This document shows positions 57,767 through 64,000 of a DNA stretch of 64,000 nucleotides, piece after piece. The notes beneath the pieces are model-generated. The model was not told the origin of the DNA and ran no database searches. It was given only the letters and a program-made list of their open reading frames with translations. The DNA is taken from contig NZ_VSMB01000001.1 in the NCBI RefSeq assembly GCF_009805705.1, positions 434,001 to 498,000 of the forward strand, given 5' to 3'. The position numbers and the translations under genes are program-made. Each line of letters begins with the position of its first letter. Position 1 is the stretch's first letter. The stretch comes from Ruania rhizosphaerae (lineage in GTDB: Bacteria; Actinomycetota; Actinomycetes; Actinomycetales; Beutenbergiaceae).

Positions 57767-57902
57767 CGAATCCCCATCCCGCCGCCGAACCACGCCTCCA
57801 CGTGCACGGAGCTTGCGCGCCACGCCTACCGAATCCCCGTCCCGCCTCCGAACCACGTTGGGGACGGCTGGTGCGGGATTCGGTGGTGGGAAGGGGATTC
57901 GG
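57767..57902. repeat. three related 28-base units in a divergent promoter region
   Basis: CGAATCCCCATCCCG... (57767-57794) and CGAATCCCCGTCCCG... (57830-57857) are direct copies of 28 bases with two differences. A third copy lies inverted at about 57874-57901 with about five differences, so copies two and three can form a hairpin. The region, 259 bp between cca and the NUDIX gene, has no open gene and both flanking genes start from it, so this is not a terminator. Confidence 0.65.
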
Positions 57903-58003
57903 CGCGATCCGGTGGATTCCATGCGCGTCAGAGGCGGTGAGCAAGACTGGTCAGCACGGCCTGGCATGACGCGTGCACGCGTGGGCTTGATTACAGTGTT
58001 GTT

Positions 58004-58531
58004 ATGTCCGCCGCGATCCCAACCCCAGGGCCGCGGGTGCCCAGGCCCCCGCAGCCGGTGCGCTGGCGGCGCCCGCACGCCTCCGGGCTGCCCGTGGTCG
58101 ACGAGACGTCGGCCGGTGGTCTGGTGGTGTCAGTGCAGGCAGGACGGGCCTACACAGCCATCATCGCCCGCCGCAACCGCGCCGGCCGGCTCGAGTGGTG
58201 TCTGCCGAAGGGACATCTGGAGGGCCGGGAGACCGCCGAGGAAGCCGCCGTCCGGGAGATCGCGGAGGAGACCGGGATCGAGGGCCAGGTGCTGCGTCAC
58301 CTCGCCACGATCGACTACTGGTTCGCCGGAAATGACCGCCGGGTGCACAAGGTGGTCCATCACTATCTTCTGGAGGCTCTGGGCGGCGAGCTGACCATCG
58401 AGAACGACCCGGATCACGAGGCCGAGGACGTCGCGTGGGTGGGTCTGGCCGAGGTCGCCTCCCGCTTGGCGTACCCGAACGAGCGGCGCGTGGTTGCCAC
58501 GGCACGCGCCATCCTCGAGGGTCGCGCGTGA
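58004..58531 (+). CDS. NUDIX hydrolase (MutT4-like)
   Basis: 175 residues. The NUDIX box is complete: GHLEGRETAEEAAVREIAEETGI fits G-x5-E-x7-REUxEExGU. WCLPKGHLEG and the preceding SAGGLVVS strand match the actinobacterial MutT4 group located next to the cca gene (Rv3908 in M. tuberculosis). The substrate could be a nucleoside polyphosphate or capped/damaged nucleotide; unknown. The N-terminal 28 residues are Pro/Arg-rich and not part of the fold. It precedes the DUF6049-like gene on the same strand. Confidence 0.9.
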   Translation: MSAAIPTPGPRVPRPPQPVRWRRPHASGLPVVDETSAGGLVVSVQAGRAYTAIIARRNRAGRLEWCLPKGHLEGRETAEEAAVREIAEETGIEGQVLRHLATIDYWFAGNDRRVHKVVHHYLLEALGGELTIENDPDHEAEDVAWVGLAEVASRLAYPNERRVVATARAILEGRA

Positions 58532-58568
58532 CGGGCCGCTGGTGACTCGGGTCCGTACCGAGAGGCCG

Positions 58569-61076
58569 ATGAACGAGTGCAGCGGGCGCATGGGCAGAAT
58601 GCGCGTCGGCACCCTCGCGAGTGTGTGCACGCTGGCGTTGCTGCTGGCGGTAGTCGCCGGAGCGGGTCTGCTGTTCCCACCGGTACCCGCAGCAGCCGAG
58701 CCGGTCCCGGGGGAGGTCACCCTCGAGCTGACCGACATCTCTCCGGCCGTGACACGCCCCGGTGATGACATCGAGATCACCGGCACTCTCAGCAACGGCA
58801 CCGACGAGGACCTGACCGCTCCACGCATCCAGCTCGTGCTCCAGCTGCACGTGCCCGCCACTCGGTCGGCTCTCGATGCGTGGCTGACCAGCGCAAGCTC
58901 CTTCAACGCCGAGGTCTTCGCCGTCGAGTACCTCGCCGACGACGTCCCTTCCGGTGCGAGCGTGCCCTTCAGCATCGAGATGCCCGCCGATCACAGCCCG
59001 TTCGGCTCGGGGTCGACGTGGGGGCCGCGTGGGATCGAGGTGCGTGCCGTCTCCGACGGGCAGGCGGTGGCCGGCGAGCGTTCGGCGCTGCTGTGGTACC
59101 CGGACGAACCACAGGTCGGTGCCCCGACTGAGCTCTCGGTGATCGCACCGCTGACGCCGACGACGCAGGAGTGGCGTGCAGCCGTGGAGGCGGGTGTGCC
59201 GGTGCTCGAGGAATCTGCTCCTCGCCTGGCGACGGTGCTGTCGCAGATGCCCGACGACGTGGCCTGGGCTCTGGATTCCACCCTGCTGGAGTCGGTGCCC
59301 TCGGACGTCCCCGTCACGGACGCGGGCGAGGACGCGACTCCCACGGCGGACGGCACGAGCGACCCGGCCGCCGATCCGACCGACTCGGCAGAGTCGCCTG
59401 AGTCGCCTGAGTCGCCTGAGTCGGCCGATCCACCAGGCGAAGACTCACAGACGGGTTCCGCCGATGAGGCCGCCGGCCCCGAAAGCCCGGCCGGCACCGA
59501 CGATGACCCGAACGCTGACGGCGCGACAGCTGCTGGCACCACTGCCGACGGCACGAACAGCACAGGCGGCACGGACAGCACGGACAGCACGGACAGCAGC
59601 ACCGACACCAGCACAGAGGGCCCAGTCCCGCTCGGCGACTCCGATCCAACGGCCGTCCTCGACCAGCTGGTGACCGGTGCGGCGGAACGGGACGTGATCG
59701 CGCTGGGCTACGCGGATGCCGATCAGTCGGTGCTCGACTCCTCGAACGGGCTCGATCTGCTGCGCGCGGGAGACGACCGTGCGCAGTCCCTGTTCGCCGA
59801 GCACGGTGTCATCGCGTTGGATGATGTGACCTGGCCGGCGAGCGCAGACCAGTCCTCGCTCGCGGCTCTGGCCGCCGTCGACACCCGCGCGGCGGTGCTG
59901 CCCGCTGCATCTGTGCCCACCAGCGAGACCATCGGTTACACCCCCTCCGGCCGCACCCGGATCGAGACGACGGCAGGTTCGGTCGAGGGTCTGCTGTGGG
60001 ACGAGGGCCTCTCGGCGGTACTGAGCTCACAGGCAAGCTCCCTGCAGATCCGGCAGGTGATGCTGGCGCAGACGGCGGTGATCGCACGGGAACGGCCGGC
60101 CGACGCCCGCGGTCTGCTCGTCGCGCTGGAGCGGGATCTTGGCAGCGAGGCCGCCCAGCTGGATGCCCTGACCGAGACACTCGAGGCATTCGATCAGGCC
60201 CCGTGGGTGGAGCCGGCGAACCTTCGCAGCCTGCTCGGACGCACCGATACCGGTGAGGCGCGCGACCCGTTGCCCGAGCGACCGGCGGGCGGCTCCCACC
60301 TGCGCACCGACACCATCACCGATCTGAACTCGGCCCGATCCCATGTCGATGCCTTCTCCCAGGTGACCGAGGAGCCGGCGGCCTTCCGCGATGACCTCGC
60401 TCCGCAGATCCTGACCGGCCTGTCCGCCGCGTTCACCCGCGATCCGTCCACCCGGAGCACGGTGGTTTCCACGGCACTCGAGGCAGCGGCAGCGCTGAGC
60501 GCGCAGATCCGCGTCGAACCGGGCAGCGAGGTGCTGCTCATCGCCGCCTCGGGTGAGCTCCCGATCACCATCGAGAGCGACTTGGCCGTGGCGGCCACGG
60601 TCGCGGTGCGGCTGGTTCCCGAGGATCCGCGCCTCCGTGCCGAGGAGACCGTCCTGGCTCACATCCCTCCGGGCGGCGCCACCACCGCACGACTGCCCGT
60701 GACCGCCGTCGCGAACGGGAATGTGGACGTCTCGGTCGTGATCCTCTCCAGTATCGACGGGGAGGTGCTCACCGAGGCCGACCCGTTCCGGGTGCGGGTC
60801 CGAGCAGACTGGGAGAACACCGGGACGGCGATCATCGCCGGGGTCCTCGCACTCGCCCTGGCGTTCGGCATCGTCCGCACGATCCGCAAGGGGCAGCGGC
60901 GGTTCGAGCCCGCGCCACGGGGGCGCGGGGCGCCTACGGATGCGGATGCGGATGCGGATGCGGACACTGTTACTGCCGGCGATCGTGACGCCGGGACGGC
61001 CACCACCAGTACGGCCGAACCAGCGGCGGGGCGTGCGGACGACCCGGATCCGCACCCCTCCGGGGAGGACCGCTGA
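58569..61076 (+). CDS. large secreted/membrane protein (DUF6049-like, Rv3909 position)
   Basis: 835 residues. A signal peptide (about 15-40, ending VPAAAEP) leads an extracellular part, and one membrane helix (TGTAIIAGVLALALAFGIV) near residue 760 is followed by a basic/acidic cytoplasmic tail. An Ig-like strand-rich region begins the mature part. A low-complexity spacer (about residues 250-355) is rich in Ser, Pro, Asp, Thr, with ESPESPES and TDSTDST runs. Function unknown; the same position between a NUDIX gene and murJ is held by Rv3909 in mycobacteria, so a role near lipid II flipping is inferred. ATG 58569 follows GAGAGG; an earlier GTG at 58542 is possible. Confidence 0.8.
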   Translation: MNECSGRMGRMRVGTLASVCTLALLLAVVAGAGLLFPPVPAAAEPVPGEVTLELTDISPAVTRPGDDIEITGTLSNGTDEDLTAPRIQLVLQLHVPATRSALDAWLTSASSFNAEVFAVEYLADDVPSGASVPFSIEMPADHSPFGSGSTWGPRGIEVRAVSDGQAVAGERSALLWYPDEPQVGAPTELSVIAPLTPTTQEWRAAVEAGVPVLEESAPRLATVLSQMPDDVAWALDSTLLESVPSDVPVTDAGEDATPTADGTSDPAADPTDSAESPESPESPESADPPGEDSQTGSADEAAGPESPAGTDDDPNADGATAAGTTADGTNSTGGTDSTDSTDSSTDTSTEGPVPLGDSDPTAVLDQLVTGAAERDVIALGYADADQSVLDSSNGLDLLRAGDDRAQSLFAEHGVIALDDVTWPASADQSSLAALAAVDTRAAVLPAASVPTSETIGYTPSGRTRIETTAGSVEGLLWDEGLSAVLSSQASSLQIRQVMLAQTAVIARERPADARGLLVALERDLGSEAAQLDALTETLEAFDQAPWVEPANLRSLLGRTDTGEARDPLPERPAGGSHLRTDTITDLNSARSHVDAFSQVTEEPAAFRDDLAPQILTGLSAAFTRDPSTRSTVVSTALEAAAALSAQIRVEPGSEVLLIAASGELPITIESDLAVAATVAVRLVPEDPRLRAEETVLAHIPPGGATTARLPVTAVANGNVDVSVVILSSIDGEVLTEADPFRVRVRADWENTGTAIIAGVLALALAFGIVRTIRKGQRRFEPAPRGRGAPTDADADADADTVTAGDRDAGTATTSTAEPAAGRADDPDPHPSGEDR
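59390..59412 (+). repeat. GAGTCGCCT repeat encoding ESP units
   Basis: Perfect 9-bp units (GAGTCGCCT) in tandem inside the low-complexity linker of the large secreted protein; a related run encoding TDS repeats lies near 59575-59605. Confidence 0.75.
60936..60963 (+). repeat. GATGCG hexanucleotide repeat encoding Asp-Ala
   Basis: Four near-perfect copies of the hexamer GGATGC in the cytoplasmic tail of the large secreted protein, giving DADADAD. It is in frame, so copy changes alter only the tail length. Confidence 0.75.
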
Positions 61077-64000
61077 TGGCGGGACGTTCGGGTCTGGCAG
61101 GTTCTGCCGCCGTCATGTTCTCCGGGACGTTGGTCTCCCGGATCCTCGGCGTCCTGCGCAATGCGCTCATGGTGGCCGCCATCGGAGTGACGGGCAGCGG
61201 CGCAGCGAACGCATTCTCGGTGGCGAACAAGCTGCCGAACATCATCTTCATGCTGCTCGCGGGCGGGATCCTCAACGCGGTGCTGGTGCCACAGATCGTG
61301 CGCGCGATGCGCAACGCCGATGGCGGCACCGAGTACGTGAACCGGCTGCTGACGCTCGCCGCCACCGTGATGGGGCTGATCACCCTGGTGCTGACCGCCG
61401 CCGCGGGCGCCCTGGTGACGCTCTACGCCGCGGATCTGCGCGATTCGGCCTGGATGCCGCTCGCCGTCGCCTTCGCCATGTGGTGTATCCCGCAACTGTT
61501 CTTCTACGGGCTGTACACGCTCCTGGGTCAGCTGCTCAACGCCCGCAGCAACTTCGGGCCCTACATGTGGGCACCGGTGCTGAACAACCTGATCTCGATC
61601 GCGGGCCTGGTGGCCTACCTCGTGGTCTATGGCACCTATCTCAGTGATCCGCCTGCAGCAGGGGCGTGGGACGCCCAGCGCATCCTGCTCCTCGCGGGCC
61701 CGTGGACGATCGGTGTCGCCGCGCAGGCGCTCGTGCTGATCGTCCCGCTGCATCGCAGCGGGTTCCGCTACCGGCCGCGCTGGGGGCTGCGCAACACCGG
61801 ACTCCGTTCGGCCGGACGCGTGGCGCTGTGGGCATTCGCCGCGCTCGCCGTCGGGCAGGTCGGGTATCTGGCGATCTCGAATCTCGCCGCCGCCGCCGGG
61901 ACCCGCGGGGAGGGGCTGCCGGACCCGGCGAGCGTGGCCGGCAACGCCGCCTACGACAACGCGTTCCTGATCTTCATGTTGCCGCAGTCGCTGATCACCG
62001 TCTCGCTGGTGACGGCGATGTTCACGCGCCTGAGCGAGCACGCCGCTGGCGGGCGCGCCTTCGCTGTCCGTGACGACCTCTCCCGCGGACTGCGCACGCT
62101 CGCCGTGTTCACGATCTTCGCGGCAGCGGCGTTCATGGTGCTGGCGATCCCACTGACGCAGGTGGTCACCTTCGACCAAGCCACCTTCGCCTCCTACCGT
62201 GCGGTCGCGCACGTGCTGGTCGCGATGCTCATCGGGCTGCCGGCCATCGCGATCTGGACGATGGCCCAGCGGGTGTACTTCGCCTACGAGGACGCGAAGT
62301 CGCTGTTCGTGATCCAGGTCCCGATGGCCGGGCTGCAGATCGTGGGCAGCCTGGTGAGCTTCCTGGTGCTGGATGTGCAGTGGTGGGTCGTGGGCGCAGG
62401 TGCGGCCACCGCCCTGTCGAACATGTTCGGTGCGCTCGTGGCCTACCTGGCGCTACGCCGCAAACTGCCCAACCTCGACGGCGCACGGGTGCTGCGTACG
62501 CACCTGCGGGTGGTGCTGGCCGCAGTGCCCACGGCGCTCCTCGGGTGGGGGGTGCTGCACCTGTGGGGAGTGCAGACCTCCTTCGTCGGAGCAGTCCTGC
62601 GGGTCCTCGTCCTCGGCGGAGGAATGGGCCTGCTGTACCTGGTGCTGCTCAAGCGTCTCCGGGTGGACGAGCTCGATCAGTTGACCGCCCGAATAGCGGC
62701 CATGCTGGCGCCGTTGACCCGCCGGCTGGAGCCGTTGGCGTCGAGGCTCACGGTGCCAGGTCCGTTGCGTACCATATGGTTCACGATCGTTGGTGCGAAC
62801 ACGGGGATGGGAGGGACGTCAGTGGCCCAGGGCACGACCACGTCCCTCGAGCCGGGGATCACACTTGCGGACCGGTACGTGCTTGAGGCCGCCTCCTCCA
62901 CGGACCTCCCTGGTGCATCCGCGTGGTCCGGCCAGGACGAGATCCTGCAACGCCCGGTGTCCATCACCACGCTGCAGGGCCAGCACCGGGACGAGGCGCT
63001 GGACGCTGCACGCCGGGCGGCCCTGATCTCCGACCCCCGCCTGCGCCGGATCGTGCGCGTGGGCACCCATGACGGCGTCGCGTTCGTGGTCTCGGAACCG
63101 TCCGCCGGTACGTCACTGGCCGGCCTCGTCGCGGGCGGCCGGCTTCCGGCAGCACAGGCCCGCACCGTGGTGGGCGAAGCGGCGACGGCGATCGAACTTT
63201 CCCGTAAGCGCGGCGTCCACCACCTCTACCTGCGCCCCTCAGCGCTCGAGGTGGGTGCAGACGGTTCCGTGCAGCTGGGCGGGCTCGCCATCGATGCGGC
63301 TCAGGCCGGCATGACCCCGGTGGATCCACAACGATCGGCACGCACTGATGCGGTGGACCTCGTGGCACTGCTGTACACGGCCCTGACTGGCCATTGGCCG
63401 GGCCCCCCGGAGCGTTCCGGGGGCCTGCCCACGGCCCCGCGCATCGACGGTGCCCCGGTTCCCCCTGGCGAGCTGGCGGACGAGGTTCCGCACGATCTCG
63501 ACACCCTGTGCGCGGTCACATTCGGCCCCCACGAGGACGGCCCGTACACGGCCGGTGAGCTCGTGCGCGAGCTGGAACCCTGGGACGCACCAGAGCCCGT
63601 CGCTGCGATCACCGACGGCGGAGGGTCCGAGGCGGCAGTTCCAGCGACAGGCGACCGGGCACAGGGTGAGGCCGCGGACAGTGACGATGACCTCCAAGCG
63701 GTAGCTGCGACCGATTCGGCCACCGTCGCCTCAGCGACCGTGACAGCGCCTCCTGATCCCCTGGCGAACGGTGCAGACAGTTCCGAGCAGGTGGGCGACG
63801 CCGCCGGCACGGGCGGTGCCGAGAGTACCGCGGGGACGGGGGACACAGCGGGCACTGCGGGCACAGCGCACACGAGCCTCGATCGGGCACACCGCGATCC
63901 GAGTACGTGGGCACCGCACCCCCTTCCGGAAGATCCGCAGCCGGTCGCCTTCTCCGAGGTTCTCGACGGCGCGGCTCCCGACGTCCCGCCCGGCTACCAC
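61076..64000 (+). CDS. murJ: lipid II flippase MurJ fused to a cytoplasmic pseudokinase (3' end outside window)
   Basis: 975 codons are visible and the frame runs off the window without a stop. The ATG overlaps the previous stop (TGATG). Residues 1 to about 540 form the MurJ/MviN flippase with about fourteen helices (NALMVAAIGVTGSGAANAFSVANKLPN in parts, RFYFY-like APVLNNLISIAG, PQSLITVSLVTAMFTRLSEHAA in parts), which exports lipid II for peptidoglycan. From about residue 585 a kinase-like domain starts (LADRYVLEAAS). Its motifs are broken: HHLYLRPSAL instead of HRDxxxxN and GGLAID instead of DFG, so it is a pseudokinase, as in mycobacterial Rv3910, where phosphorylation and FhaA binding regulate flipping. 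An acidic, low-complexity region follows. Confidence 0.92.
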   Translation, partial: MAGRSGLAGSAAVMFSGTLVSRILGVLRNALMVAAIGVTGSGAANAFSVANKLPNIIFMLLAGGILNAVLVPQIVRAMRNADGGTEYVNRLLTLAATVMGLITLVLTAAAGALVTLYAADLRDSAWMPLAVAFAMWCIPQLFFYGLYTLLGQLLNARSNFGPYMWAPVLNNLISIAGLVAYLVVYGTYLSDPPAAGAWDAQRILLLAGPWTIGVAAQALVLIVPLHRSGFRYRPRWGLRNTGLRSAGRVALWAFAALAVGQVGYLAISNLAAAAGTRGEGLPDPASVAGNAAYDNAFLIFMLPQSLITVSLVTAMFTRLSEHAAGGRAFAVRDDLSRGLRTLAVFTIFAAAAFMVLAIPLTQVVTFDQATFASYRAVAHVLVAMLIGLPAIAIWTMAQRVYFAYEDAKSLFVIQVPMAGLQIVGSLVSFLVLDVQWWVVGAGAATALSNMFGALVAYLALRRKLPNLDGARVLRTHLRVVLAAVPTALLGWGVLHLWGVQTSFVGAVLRVLVLGGGMGLLYLVLLKRLRVDELDQLTARIAAMLAPLTRRLEPLASRLTVPGPLRTIWFTIVGANTGMGGTSVAQGTTTSLEPGITLADRYVLEAASSTDLPGASAWSGQDEILQRPVSITTLQGQHRDEALDAARRAALISDPRLRRIVRVGTHDGVAFVVSEPSAGTSLAGLVAGGRLPAAQARTVVGEAATAIELSRKRGVHHLYLRPSALEVGADGSVQLGGLAIDAAQAGMTPVDPQRSARTDAVDLVALLYTALTGHWPGPPERSGGLPTAPRIDGAPVPPGELADEVPHDLDTLCAVTFGPHEDGPYTAGELVRELEPWDAPEPVAAITDGGGSEAAVPATGDRAQGEAADSDDDLQAVAATDSATVASATVTAPPDPLANGADSSEQVGDAAGTGGAESTAGTGDTAGTAGTAHTSLDRAHRDPSTWAPHPLPEDPQPVAFSEVLDGAAPDVPPGYH

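Noticed and set aside
57767-57902. CRISPR array
   Set aside because: Only three degenerate copies, one inverted, with no regular spacers and no cas genes in the window.
60659-62212. Open frame of 517 codons on the minus strand
   Set aside because: Antisense to the large secreted protein and murJ; composition typical of a shadow.

Overview
The window is a high-GC, gene-dense actinobacterial chromosome segment. ManD/SDR sugar genes, the rpsF-ssb-rpsR-rplI-dnaB block, a myo-inositol phosphate synthase, and the order cca / NUDIX / DUF6049-like / MurJ-pseudokinase (the mycobacterial Rv3907c-Rv3910 arrangement) point to Actinomycetota. A Micrococcales member of the Ruania/Beutenbergia/Georgenia type is my best guess, but no rRNA or tRNA is present to fix it. 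I recognise 59 protein genes, of which the first and last are cut by the window ends. I see no tRNA, rRNA, CRISPR array or insertion sequence.

Layout. 1-2.3 kb: end of an LPXTG surface protein with Ig-like repeats, then an ECF sigma factor and a membrane-anchored partner. 2.4-6.85 kb: a Mn/Zn-type ABC importer with a convergent DtxR-family regulator; a similar TTCG-spacer-CGAA motif lies before both transcription units. 7-10.7 kb: a deazaflavin-dependent reductase and a glycine betaine/proline uptake system. 10.9-13.4 kb: an N-acetylmannosamine cluster (NanE, ROK kinase, GntR/UTRA regulator) with two CTAG-centred operators. 13.4-17.9 kb: a HelD/HelR-type RNA polymerase motor with a perfect palindrome like the rifamycin-associated element at its promoter, and an ECF41 sigma factor with its oxidoreductase partner and a matching promoter. 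18-26.6 kb: a sugar-acid catabolic cluster (LacI regulator, mannonate dehydratase family, SDR, ABC importer without ATPase, aldo/keto reductase). 26.6-29.9 kb: small redox and regulatory genes, including a regulator with two MerR domains. 30-32.7 kb: a two-gene restriction-modification module. 32.8-39.5 kb: intein-bearing dnaB, a MATE exporter, a DUF4333 lipoprotein and the ribosomal/ssb operon. 39.5-44.6 kb: a class A penicillin-binding protein, divergent inositol-phosphate synthase and a zinc dehydrogenase. 44.6-46.9 kb: a four-gene SipW-type secretion operon. 47.1-50.6 kb: catalase, Fur/PerR-type regulator, MFS transporter. 51-56.1 kb: a GlxA-type regulator and a siderophore uptake operon behind an IdeR/DtxR-like box. 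56.3-64 kb: CCA-adding enzyme, NUDIX hydrolase, a large secreted protein and MurJ fused to a pseudokinase.

The most noteworthy points are the HelR palindrome, the restriction-modification pair beside a replicative helicase that carries a LAGLIDADG intein, a cluster of DnaA-box-like 9-mers upstream of dnaB, the translationally coupled SipW operon, the matched ECF41 promoter, and a series of long imperfect hairpins, most at gene ends but one set in a divergent promoter region. Coordinates of short sites were counted by hand and motif claims are by eye; no database search was run.
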